A DNA stretch of 35,789 nucleotides from Zetaproteobacteria bacterium (lineage in GTDB: Bacteria > Pseudomonadota > Zetaproteobacteria > Mariprofundales > Mariprofundaceae). Shown piece by piece: positions 8,931 through 15,954 of the stretch (positions within the stretch are counted from its first letter, which is position 1; each line of letters starts with the position of its first letter). The stretch spans positions 1 to 35,789 of the forward strand of contig PEAA01000019.1 of NCBI GenBank assembly GCA_002753275.1, in the 5' to 3' direction. The position numbers were made by a program, and so were the translations under genes. The notes under the pieces were generated by a model. That model searched no databases, was not told where the DNA came from, and saw only the letters and a program-made list of their open reading frames with translations.

Positions 8931-9710
8931 ATGGCTAGGCGGCAGAAGAAACCTAAGGCAGGGTTGCCCAAAGGGAACTTTGACCTGCTCTTTTTGCAGT
9001 TGATGATGATTATGATGGCCTTTTTTATCTTGTTAAACACCATGGCGCATATTGAATCTGAGAAACGCTTAAAAGCACTCTCTTCCATTACCATGACCTT
9101 TGGGATTATGCAGGGAGGTTTTAATTTTGAAGATAAAGGGAAGGCAACGGTTGCAGCGCTGAAGATGTCTGAGAGTCAAGACAGTATTGTGCGCACAGCC
9201 AAAGCAGTGACAGAACTGGCTAAAAAATTGGGAGGGGATGATGCAATTCATGCCATTCCTCTTGATAAAGAGTCAGTACGCGTTCGTTTTGAACACTCTA
9301 TTTTGTTTGACAGTGGTAGTACTAAGCTCTCCTCGTATGGACTTATAGCGATGGATAACTTGGCACCGATATTGCAGGAACCGGATGTGGAGTTGATTAT
9401 GATTGAAGGACATTCGGATTCGACCCAGGCACCGGGTGGCCCAATGGGGAATTGGTCTATTTCTGCGCAGCGTGCATTAAGTGTTTTTGCGGCTCTGCGG
9501 GACCGTGGGGTTCCTGTGCGTAATATGGCGGTGGCAGGATTTGCTGATACACGCCCTGTCACACCGGATGTTCATGATCCTGAGAAAGATCGTCGTGTTG
9601 AGTTATTGCTGAAGTTCAGAACGGTTACATCAGACGATGTGCCATCTGCAGAAGCGACGCAAGAGATGTTAGAAAGCCAAGCTTCAGACGCGGAAAAGGT
9701 TGCACCTTAG
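8931..9710 (+). CDS. MotB-like protein lacking the ion-binding Asp of the membrane helix
   Basis: A 259-residue stator-type protein: short basic N-terminus, one membrane helix (about residues 17-38), a periplasmic linker, and a C-terminal OmpA/MotB peptidoglycan-binding domain (about 115-230). Aligned with the next gene on the FF(I/V)(L/M)L motif, the essential Asp of the MotB helix is Gln23 (codon 8997-8999, FLQLMM versus FGDLVS). The OmpA domain looks functional: GHSD and the Arg of SAQRAL are both present, as is the final DRRVELLL segment. It should anchor to the cell wall but should not pass ions on its own. It lies between motA and a second motB-like gene, one base from the latter. Assignment to the family is firm; its role is inferred. 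Confidence 0.88.
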   Translation: MARRQKKPKAGLPKGNFDLLFLQLMMIMMAFFILLNTMAHIESEKRLKALSSITMTFGIMQGGFNFEDKGKATVAALKMSESQDSIVRTAKAVTELAKKLGGDDAIHAIPLDKESVRVRFEHSILFDSGSTKLSSYGLIAMDNLAPILQEPDVELIMIEGHSDSTQAPGGPMGNWSISAQRALSVFAALRDRGVPVRNMAVAGFADTRPVTPDVHDPEKDRRVELLLKFRTVTSDDVPSAEATQEMLESQASDAEKVAP

Positions 9711-9711
9711 T

Positions 9712-10401
9712 ATGGCACGGAAGAAAAAAAAGAAAGGTGAAATTGTCATGGATGGCTGGCTGGCTACTTTTGGTGATCTGGTCAGTTTGATGCTCACTTT
9801 TTTTGTGATGCTGCTCTCAATGTCGACGATGGATGTTGCCGGTGTCCAGGATATGTTTACAACCAGTAGCGGTGAGGCCAAAGCAGCAATGATGAAGGAG
9901 AGTTCGGAGTCTGAAGATCAAATCGTTGAGCAGCAAAATCGCCGATTGACGCAGCAAGAGATTGAGTTGGCAAAACGACAACGGTCAAAGGTTTCTTTAG
10001 AGAATTCTGCCTTAAAGCATGCCGTTCGTTTTCCAGTGGAGAAGGATAAGCAGACGATGCGTATCGATGGTGCGGCGCTGTTTCGTGAGGGGCGTGCAGT
10101 GTTGCAGCGCGAAGCAAGGCAGGCGATTTTGGATTTAGGTGAGACATTATTGCTCTCTGAAGATTATATTCGTGTGGAAGGCTTTGTCTCAGAAAGTGAA
10201 GACTTGGGTAGGTTTCGAACCCCCGAGTATCTTTCACTGGCGAGAGCGTTAAATGTATTAGAAACATTGCAAGATGCAGGTGTTGAAAGCAAACGATTGT
10301 CGTTGGTAGGATATGGCACGGAACGCTCTTTGACGATGGGCAGGACACCACATGGACAACAAAAAAATACGCGTGTAGATATTGTGTTGTATGCACCTTG
10401 A
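9712..10401 (+). CDS. motB: MotB-like stator protein with intact ion-binding Asp
   Basis: A 229-residue MotB-like protein. The start is ATG at 9712, one base after the previous stop, with GGAAAAGG about 12 bases upstream. A lysine-rich N-terminus precedes the membrane helix, which carries the ion-binding Asp22 (codon 9775-9777) in ATFGDLVSLML. A charged, probably helical linker (about residues 50-105) leads to an OmpA-like domain. That domain is degenerate: the usual GH(T/S)D is GFVS, so the peptidoglycan-contacting Asp is missing, although the Arg of LSLARAL remains. It could supply the ion path while the preceding protein supplies the wall anchor. fliL follows after 32 bases. Confidence 0.88.
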   Translation: MARKKKKKGEIVMDGWLATFGDLVSLMLTFFVMLLSMSTMDVAGVQDMFTTSSGEAKAAMMKESSESEDQIVEQQNRRLTQQEIELAKRQRSKVSLENSALKHAVRFPVEKDKQTMRIDGAALFREGRAVLQREARQAILDLGETLLLSEDYIRVEGFVSESEDLGRFRTPEYLSLARALNVLETLQDAGVESKRLSLVGYGTERSLTMGRTPHGQQKNTRVDIVLYAP

Positions 10402-10433
10402 GTACGCAGATTTGGGATTAAGGAGCAGAAAAA

Positions 10434-10973
10434 ATGGCGGATAAAGAAGAAAAAAAAGAAGAAAAAAAATCTGGAGGTGGTCTGTTAACCATCATCCTTT
10501 TGGTTTTGGTGGTCGTCTCCTTGGGCGTGGGCGGATTTGCTGTCTTTAAAATGATGGAAATGAACGATGCACTTGTGACATTGCAAGAGCAAAAAGCCAA
10601 TGACACCTCAGGTGTTGAAGGGGGAAGTTTTGCTGGGGGCATGCCTAAGCCAATTGTCGAAACGCCTGGGCAACAGATCGATATTGAGCCGCTTACTGTC
10701 AACCTCTCGGATAGTGATGGTACACGCTATTTGCGTATTAAAATGAAGTTTGAGATTCCCAGTGATTTGAGTTCCGATGTCTTGTCGCCTTATATGGGGG
10801 TGATCAAGGATCTGTTAATTAATGTGTTGTCGAGCAAAACCTCAGATCAGCTGCGTTCTCCTCAAGGGAAATACCAGTTGAAAGAGGAGTTGAAATACCG
10901 TGTGAATGATATTGTGGCGCAAGATAGTCCAGTGGTGCGTAAAATTTATTTCGGCGAGTTTATCATCCAGTGA
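10434..10973 (+). CDS. fliL: Flagellar basal body-associated protein FliL
   Basis: Single-pass inner-membrane protein that surrounds and supports the stator. The 179 residues show a lysine/glutamate-rich cytoplasmic N-terminus, a membrane helix (about residues 16-38), a Gly/Ser linker and a periplasmic FliL domain (IEPLTVNLSD, DGTRYLRIKMKFEI, IKDLLINVLSSKTSDQL). The domain ends in the typical IYFGEFIIQ tail. AGGAG at 10421-10425 gives a clear ribosome site for the ATG. The last bases overlap the fliM start (GTGA). Placement directly after the motA/motB genes fits its stator role. Confidence 0.93.
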   Translation: MADKEEKKEEKKSGGGLLTIILLVLVVVSLGVGGFAVFKMMEMNDALVTLQEQKANDTSGVEGGSFAGGMPKPIVETPGQQIDIEPLTVNLSDSDGTRYLRIKMKFEIPSDLSSDVLSPYMGVIKDLLINVLSSKTSDQLRSPQGKYQLKEELKYRVNDIVAQDSPVVRKIYFGEFIIQ

Positions 10974-11938
10974 CTGAACCGCTTCTTAATGAGGATGAAC
11001 TCAATGCGTTGATGACTGGGGCTGAGCCCTCGGATATTTTGCAATCGATGCTTGATAAGCTACCTCCCTATCCACAACCCGACCATGTTGAGGTGATGGA
11101 GTGGGGCATTGATGTCATCAGTTTGCATCAAGATCAAACCTTGGTGATGCTTGATGATAAAATGGCGGCAATGTTGTCCGAACACTGGACCGCGGTTGCT
11201 CGCCGTGATGTGACTGTGTTTTTTAAAGATCACAATGAAACCAGTTTCTTGGAAGCGATGGATGCGCATGATGGGCATGTGGTGTTTTCTTATGAGATTG
11301 GCATCTTGGGCTCTATTAAAGTTTCGGCCTCGATCGAGTTGGTTGCTGCCTATGTCGATATTTTATTGGGAGGGGATGGGCGTACCGCCAATACAGAAAA
11401 CCTACTCTCTTTTATTGAAACGCGCTTGAGTCAAAAGCTCGCAGATAACCTCGCGCGGGTGATTGAGCAGTTATGGCGGGTGATTATTCCTGATTTCGGG
11501 GTGATTCGTTATGTGCGTATGTATCGGGACACCATGGATCTCATGTTAAACCCTGAAGACTACCCTGTTGCCAGTGTAGGGTATGTTGTGGTGCTTAGTG
11601 ATGATATTCGTGGGGATGTCTATTTTCATTATGATCGTCGATCATTGGCTTCATTGTTGAAAAAGCATCACGAATCGACCAGTGATGGCATTGAACGGCG
11701 TTACTCATTGGAGACTGGACAAAATATTCCGATGAAAATGACCTTGAATTTGGCCAGTTGTAAAATGCATGTGCGTGATCTGTTGAGTTTGCAACCTGGA
11801 GATATTTTGCCTTTATCTGTTCCGCAGGGGGATCCATTGACTTTTTCTGTGAAGGGCAAGCCTCTTTTTCTTGCTAAGCCGGGATCATTGAAGGGGCAAA
11901 TCGCCGCTGAAATTATTGAACGGTTAGAGCATGATTAG
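10970..11938 (+). CDS. fliM: Flagellar motor switch protein FliM (divergent)
   Basis: Rotor switch component that binds phospho-CheY. Starting at GTG 10970, which overlaps the fliL stop, it has 322 residues. The N-terminus (LNEDELNALMTG) resembles the CheY-binding EIDALL peptide. The middle domain retains LLGGDG, and the C-terminal SpoA domain (about residues 240-318, NLASCKMHVRDLLSLQPGDIL) is clear. The middle domain is otherwise poorly conserved compared with textbook FliM, so the name rests on the N-terminal peptide, the SpoA domain and the fliL-fliM-fliN-fliO-fliP order. fliN follows after 35 bases. Confidence 0.87.
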   Translation: MTEPLLNEDELNALMTGAEPSDILQSMLDKLPPYPQPDHVEVMEWGIDVISLHQDQTLVMLDDKMAAMLSEHWTAVARRDVTVFFKDHNETSFLEAMDAHDGHVVFSYEIGILGSIKVSASIELVAAYVDILLGGDGRTANTENLLSFIETRLSQKLADNLARVIEQLWRVIIPDFGVIRYVRMYRDTMDLMLNPEDYPVASVGYVVVLSDDIRGDVYFHYDRRSLASLLKKHHESTSDGIERRYSLETGQNIPMKMTLNLASCKMHVRDLLSLQPGDILPLSVPQGDPLTFSVKGKPLFLAKPGSLKGQIAAEIIERLEHD

Positions 11939-11973
11939 TTCGTCGTTGATATCGTATTGAAAGGGAGAGTTGA

Positions 11974-12276
11974 ATGGCAGATATGAAAGATAGAGAGGAT
12001 CGATCCACCGATATCAGTAGCAATCTTGAGATGGTTTTGCAAATTCCTGTCAAGGTGACGGCTGAAGTGGGTTCGATCAGTATGTTATTGCAAGATATTT
12101 TGAGACTTGAGACAGGAACGGTACTTTCGTTGAATCGTAAAGTGGGTGAGTCGATTGATATCCAAGCCAATGGTACGCTTATCGCTAAAGGTGATGTGAT
12201 CAAGGCTGAAGGGAAATTGGGTGTTCGAATCGTTGAAGTTGTCTCACTGCATGATCGTTTATCTGCGCTCGATTAG
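11974..12276 (+). CDS. fliN: Flagellar motor switch protein FliN
   Basis: A 100-residue C-ring protein consisting almost entirely of a SpoA domain (VLQIPVKVTAEVGS, LLQDILRLETGTVL, GTLIAKGDVIKAEGKLGVRI). It pairs with the SpoA domain of FliM to form the cytoplasmic C-ring. It is the short form, without the long N-terminal extension seen in some species. The ATG has GGGAGA 5-10 bases upstream (11963-11968). Its 3' end overlaps fliO in another frame by 26 bases, which suggests coupled translation. Confidence 0.93.
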   Translation: MADMKDREDRSTDISSNLEMVLQIPVKVTAEVGSISMLLQDILRLETGTVLSLNRKVGESIDIQANGTLIAKGDVIKAEGKLGVRIVEVVSLHDRLSALD

Positions 12277-12661
12277 TTTTTTACTGTTGCTGATGCCATT
12301 CACTGTGTTTGCGGCGGATGATGTTTTGCCAACCATGCCCGATAACTATGGATTGTTAGCGAAGATTATTGTGGCACTGGGTGTTGTTTTAACGCTTTTT
12401 ATGTTATTGATTTGGATGCTGAAACGGATGCAGGGGCTTAATGGTGGCGGGCAATCTGGAGCCATGCAGATTGAACAGCGCTTGCATATTGATGGTCGCC
12501 ATGCGGTTGTTGTTCTGAAACGAGGCTCGCGCCGTTGGTTGTTGGGGCTCTCTAACGAACAGATTTCAGCATTGGGTGAATGGCATGAAGATTCAGCAGA
12601 TTATGAGCCATCGAATTATCAAAGGGCGCATGACCAAGCTGTAAAGGATCAAGGTCGTTGA
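12251..12661 (+). CDS. fliO: Flagellar export assembly protein FliO
   Basis: Membrane protein that helps assemble the FliP/FliR export pore. I choose the ATG at 12251, which gives a clean hydrophobic signal-like N-terminus ending PFTVFA; an in-frame GTG at 12221 is the alternative. From 12251 the protein has 136 residues: the signal-like segment, a short periplasmic part, a membrane helix (about residues 34-58), then the cytoplasmic FliO domain (IEQRLHIDGRHAVVVLKRG, RRWLLGLSNEQI). FliO is poorly conserved, but that last motif and the position between fliN and fliP make it convincing. Its TGA shares a base with the fliP ATG. Confidence 0.87.
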   Translation: MIVYLRSISFLLLLMPFTVFAADDVLPTMPDNYGLLAKIIVALGVVLTLFMLLIWMLKRMQGLNGGGQSGAMQIEQRLHIDGRHAVVVLKRGSRRWLLGLSNEQISALGEWHEDSADYEPSNYQRAHDQAVKDQGR

Positions 12662-13407
12662 TGATGTATATTTGGCAACTCATTGTTGGGATTTGCTGTT
12701 TTGTTGGATGGGTTGATTCCGCTTGGGCTGTTGATATTCCCCGTTTGACAATAGGTCTTGAGGGCGATTCTGATCCCGATCAGTTTTTTACTGGATTAAA
12801 GATCCTTGCCTTTTTAACGGTTTTGACGCTGGCACCATCGATATTGGTGATGATGACCTCATTCACCCGTATTATCGTGGTGTTTTCATTTTTGAAGATG
12901 GCGTTGGGTACCCAGCAGTCTCCTCCCAGTCAGGTCTTGATTGGTTTGGCACTTTTTTTGACTCTTTTTATTATGATGCCGACTTGGCAAGCGATTGATC
13001 GTGATGCTTTAACCCCCTATTTGAACGAGACAATCAATCAGAGTGAAGCCTTTGAAAAGGCACAGCAGCCCTTGCGTGAATTTATGTTAAAGCATACCCG
13101 TGAAGATGATTTGGTGCTTTTTTTACAAGCTGCAAAACAGGAACAAATTGAGGGCCCTGAGCAGACGCCAATGCATGTGTTGATTCCTGCATTTATGATT
13201 TCAGAGTTGCGCACCGCCTTTGAAATTGGCTTTCTGATCTACCTTCCTTTTATTGTCATCGATATGGTGGTGGCTTCGGTTTTGATGTCGATGGGGATGA
13301 TGATGTTACCACCGATGATGATCTCATTACCGATGAAGATCGTACTGTTTGTTCTTGTCGATGGCTGGCATCTGTTATCACAATCGTTGATTGCCAGTTA
13401 CGCTTAG
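12661..13407 (+). CDS. fliP: Flagellar type III export pore protein FliP
   Basis: Core pore protein of the flagellar export gate. The 248 residues begin with a cleavable-type signal peptide ending in SAWA, followed by LTVLTLAPSILVMMTSFTRI, FSFLKMALGTQQSPP, and the C-terminal ISELRTAFEIGFLIYLPF and DMVVASVLMSMGM segments that define the family. I prefer ATG 12661, which overlaps the fliO stop (TGATG), to the TTG one codon earlier. fliQ, fliR and flhB usually follow; here a terminator comes next and they are not in the window. Confidence 0.95.
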   Translation: MMYIWQLIVGICCFVGWVDSAWAVDIPRLTIGLEGDSDPDQFFTGLKILAFLTVLTLAPSILVMMTSFTRIIVVFSFLKMALGTQQSPPSQVLIGLALFLTLFIMMPTWQAIDRDALTPYLNETINQSEAFEKAQQPLREFMLKHTREDDLVLFLQAAKQEQIEGPEQTPMHVLIPAFMISELRTAFEIGFLIYLPFIVIDMVVASVLMSMGMMMLPPMMISLPMKIVLFVLVDGWHLLSQSLIASYA

Positions 13408-13428
13408 TTTGCCCATTCACTTGTTTGC

Positions 13429-13462
13429 AACACCATCGCGTTGTCGGTGGTGTTTTTTTTTT
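13429..13462 (+). terminator. Rho-independent terminator after fliP
   Basis: AACACCA (13429-13435) pairs with TGGTGTT (13448-13454), with a short loop and a run of T to 13462. It lies 22 bases after the fliP stop and probably closes the cheA-to-fliP gene run. Confidence 0.75.
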
Positions 13463-13467
13463 GAGGT

Positions 13468-13541
13468 GGTAATTCTTTCCATGGTGATAGGAATTTTTTT
13501 CCCATTGCCTGATGTTGTGGGGCTTTAGGAAATTTTTTCCC
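13468..13541 (+). promoter_or_regulatory. Cluster of GGAAATTTTTTCC-like boxes upstream of fliK
   Basis: Two near-palindromic boxes, GGAATTTTTTTCCC (13490-13503) and GGAAATTTTTTCCC (13528-13541), start 38 bases apart. A weaker copy, GGTAATTCTTTCC, lies at 13468-13480. The best box is 82 bases upstream of the -24 element of the candidate sigma-54 promoter, a normal distance for an enhancer-binding activator. The same 13-base core occurs upstream of flgD. The binding protein is not known; a FleQ/FlrC-type activator is an inference. Confidence 0.5.
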
Positions 13542-13609
13542 AGAATGGGTTGGTTGTTAACCTGTTGTTTTTATATTTTTATTTTCATTTATTCTTGGAA
13601 GGTTTGTTT

Positions 13610-13624
13610 TGGCATTGGCCGTGC
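13610..13624 (+). promoter_or_regulatory. Candidate sigma-54 (-24/-12) promoter for fliK
   Basis: TGGCATTGGCCGTGC has GG and GC exactly 12 bases apart, matching the -24/-12 consensus, and the flanking TT and T agree with the flgD promoter. The predicted transcript start would fall at about 13636, right at the assigned fliK ATG. Either the mRNA is leaderless or the true start codon lies further in. Confidence 0.55.
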
Positions 13625-13635
13625 TATAAAAAGGC

Positions 13636-15537
13636 ATGGAAATTCAAGCGATAGATATAACGAAACCTGTTGCCACCCAGAAAGGTGTTGTCAATGCACA
13701 ACCTGCACAGAAGTTTCTTGATGTGTTCACCGCAAAAGCGGAGTTGACACAACAGTCTTCGTCTACGCTTAAAGAAAATTGTAATACATCCGTGCAGAGT
13801 GTGAATCAATCGAAGACGATAGCGGTGCAATCATCATCGACAGGTGATTCCAATGTAATAGATGTTCTCCCATTCAATACGACCACAACGCCAGTCATGC
13901 ATCGGGTCGATTCCGCAGCACAACAAACATTGGCATCTACTCCTTTGGTACAAACAGAAATGCAGCAGTTGGGGGTTCAAAGTGATACAGTCGCACAATC
14001 AGTCGCGCAGCCTGCCGCTAAGGTTGCATCTGCGAATGTTGGCGCAGCTTCACGAAATGGTGTTGTTAGCCATTTATCCAACCCTTTGTTATCCAACCCT
14101 TCGGACCACGCCTTCAGCGGAACGCAGCAGTTGGGGGTTCAAAGTGATACAGTCGCACAATCAGTCGCGCAGCCTGCCGCTAAGGTTGCATCTGCGAATG
14201 TTGGCGCAGCTTCACGAAATGGTGTTGTTAGCCATTTATCCAACCCTTTGTTATCCAACCCTTCGGACCACGCCTTCAGCGGAACGCAGCAGTTGGGGGT
14301 TCAAAGTGATACAGCCGCACAATCAGTCGCGCAGCCTGCCGCTAAGGTTGCATTAGAGAGCATTGCCATCAGCCCTTCGGCACAGGGTATGATCTCCAAT
14401 CGTGCTGATGGAATAAACATGCCTTTATCCGCAGTGATTCAACCTGAGCAGGAAGCAAAACACGCGCATAAAAATGTAGATGCGCAGTCTATTCATCACG
14501 GTCATAGCGCAACAGCTGAGGGTAAATCTGTTCTAAGCAGTGTTGTGGATGCTTCTGCACCTTTGCTTAAATCTGAAATGATCAAGGATGTGAAAAAGGG
14601 GGCTGTGATGGCCGCCAAAGTTGATGCATCTTTGAGTGAAAAAATAGCCTCAACACCGCAAAATCAGGCCACCATGGTGGAGGTGATAAATCGTTCTATT
14701 CTCAATCGTGGTGAAGTTGCGGCATCCGCTTCATCGGTGTTGAAAAAAGGTGCTTCCTCCTTCGAGGGTGATCATCTGGAGCGAAATAGTCGCAGCGATT
14801 TTGCAAAACAAGATGGCAGTAAGGCAAATATTCATGTCGATTTAAAACAGGTGAAGGGCGAGATTATGTCCCCCATGATGAAGTTTCCTGTGAAGATGGT
14901 TACATCCACTTCAGAGCTATTCATGATGAATGGTCAGCCAATGGTTGTGGGTGAGCAAGCACAAGAGTTGGATCGCACAGCGCGTTCATTGGCCCAATCC
15001 GCTAAGGGGATAATCGATTCTGGGCAACTCCTACAAATGGGTGCGCAAAGTTCATCAGCTGCACAGCAGCAGGTCATGCAAGAGCAGGCTGCTGCACCAC
15101 GGCATGTTTGGGAGCAGAACTCGGTGCGCATTGCCAAAGAGATGATGGGGGCCGTCAAAGCAAATCAACAAAAGATTGAATTGACCCTTCACCCTGCACA
15201 CTTGGGTAAAGTGAGTATTACCATCCAAACGGATAAAGATAAAAAGGTTTCCGTCAATATGCGGGTTGAAAATCCCAACAGTATGGTTGAACTCAGCAAG
15301 CATGTTGAAAAGTTACAAGAGACGATGAAGCAGCAAGGCATGAATCTTGGGGAGTTTTCGATGCAGAGTGGTGACGGTGGTACAGGGCGCCGTCAGCAAG
15401 AGCTATTGATGGCGGCAGGGGGGAATCGCGCTGCCGTTGCTGAAAGCGCTGAGGGCGTAGCGGTTGAAAACACAATGGGCATTGATACGGAACGCCATGT
15501 TGTTAATTCTCATGAGTTGTTGAGCGTTCGTATTTAA
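13636..15537 (+). CDS. fliK: Flagellar hook-length control protein FliK, with internal repeats
   Basis: Secreted ruler that sets hook length and triggers the export specificity switch. The 633 residues divide into a long, low-complexity Ala/Ser/Gln/Val-rich N-terminal part and a C-terminal Flg_hook domain (about residues 505-590, IELTLHPAHLGKVSITIQT, MVELSKHVEKLQETMKQQG, LGEFSMQSG). Residues about 110-239 hold an exact 54-residue repeat present twice plus a 22-residue third partial copy. The start is uncertain: ATG 13636 is nearly on the predicted transcript start and AAGG is only 1 base away from it; GTG at 13723 is a possible later start. Its position ahead of flgD and flgE fits hook assembly. 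Confidence 0.88.
   Translation: MEIQAIDITKPVATQKGVVNAQPAQKFLDVFTAKAELTQQSSSTLKENCNTSVQSVNQSKTIAVQSSSTGDSNVIDVLPFNTTTTPVMHRVDSAAQQTLASTPLVQTEMQQLGVQSDTVAQSVAQPAAKVASANVGAASRNGVVSHLSNPLLSNPSDHAFSGTQQLGVQSDTVAQSVAQPAAKVASANVGAASRNGVVSHLSNPLLSNPSDHAFSGTQQLGVQSDTAAQSVAQPAAKVALESIAISPSAQGMISNRADGINMPLSAVIQPEQEAKHAHKNVDAQSIHHGHSATAEGKSVLSSVVDASAPLLKSEMIKDVKKGAVMAAKVDASLSEKIASTPQNQATMVEVINRSILNRGEVAASASSVLKKGASSFEGDHLERNSRSDFAKQDGSKANIHVDLKQVKGEIMSPMMKFPVKMVTSTSELFMMNGQPMVVGEQAQELDRTARSLAQSAKGIIDSGQLLQMGAQSSSAAQQQVMQEQAAAPRHVWEQNSVRIAKEMMGAVKANQQKIELTLHPAHLGKVSITIQTDKDKKVSVNMRVENPNSMVELSKHVEKLQETMKQQGMNLGEFSMQSGDGGTGRRQQELLMAAGGNRAAVAESAEGVAVENTMGIDTERHVVNSHELLSVRI
13963..14353 (+). repeat. 162-bp exact tandem duplication plus partial third copy inside fliK
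   Basis: Copy 1 (13963-14124) and copy 2 (14125-14286) are identical over 162 bases. A partial third copy runs 14287-14353 with one substitution at 14315 (Val to Ala). The unit is 54 codons, so the frame is kept. Each unit ends with a smaller repeat, TTATCCAACCCTT, present twice. The perfect identity indicates a recent duplication or ongoing homogenisation. Confidence 0.97.
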
Positions 15538-15731
15538 CAAAGCGCCTTCATGGGTGTGGTATCCATGCCGTGGTGTATGAATGTTTAAATCATGAACGAT
15601 GTGATTTGATTATCATTTTATTGTGGTGAATTTTGGCTTCATCACGGCGCAATTGGCATCTTCTTATCTGGGGTGCCGTATCTCTACGAAAAATCTTATG
15701 TGGTAATTTTTGCACGATGGCGGTGGGGAGA

Positions 15732-15784
15732 GGCAATAATTTCCCACCTTCTTTGGTGTTTTGAAGATAGCGGAAATTTTTTCC
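15732..15784 (+). promoter_or_regulatory. GGAAATTTTTTCC boxes upstream of flgD
   Basis: GGAAATTTTTTCC (15772-15784) is identical over 13 bases to the best box upstream of fliK. A partner GGCAATAATTTCCC (15732-15745) starts 40 bases earlier, close to the 38-base spacing at fliK. The strong box is 103 bases upstream of the -24 element. A further weak match is at 15702-15714. Confidence 0.5.
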
Positions 15785-15874
15785 TCGCCCTTAAATGTGT
15801 GTGTATTAAGATAAGTTATTGTTTTATAGTGTTTTAATTTGTCTGTCTATGTTTTTTGTTCGATGTGGGTTGTT

Positions 15875-15889
15875 TGGCATCCTTTCTGC
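15875..15889 (+). promoter_or_regulatory. Candidate sigma-54 promoter for flgD-flgE
   Basis: TGGCATCCTTTCTGC has the GG and GC elements with exact -24/-12 spacing, preceded by TT and followed by T. The predicted start at about 15901 leaves a leader of about 54 bases before flgD with an AAAGGAG ribosome site. It is the stronger of the two sigma-54 candidates in the window. Confidence 0.65.
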
Positions 15890-15954
15890 TCTATCTATGG
15901 CATACAGGTGATGAAGATTGCATCTGTAAATGAGGCGGTAGAAAGGAGAATAGA

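Larger units (their letters stand above)
15538..15954 (+). promoter_or_regulatory. 417-base intergenic region between fliK and flgD
   Basis: No gene is supported here: open frames are short and lack ribosome sites. It contains activator-like boxes and a sigma-54 type promoter, listed separately. The first 150 bases show no convincing terminator, so read-through from fliK remains possible. Confidence 0.7.

Noticed and set aside
9857-10396. A 179-codon minus-strand frame opposite motB
   Set aside because: Unlike any family I know, antisense to a well-supported gene, and probably a by-product of codon bias.
13963-14353. Repeat considered as a CRISPR array or transposon remnant
   Set aside because: The copies are contiguous with no spacers, no terminal inverted repeats and no transposase, and the unit is in frame within FliK.
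13862-14356. A 164-codon plus-strand frame inside fliK that also shows repeats
   Set aside because: It is an alternative-frame shadow of the 162-bp repeat; the unit length is a multiple of three, so every frame repeats. The FliK frame continues into a recognised domain.
15635-15648. Second possible sigma-54 element upstream of flgD (TGGCTTCATCACGGC)
   Set aside because: Spacing is correct but the -12 part is CGGC rather than TTGC or TGC, and it lies upstream of the activator-like boxes.
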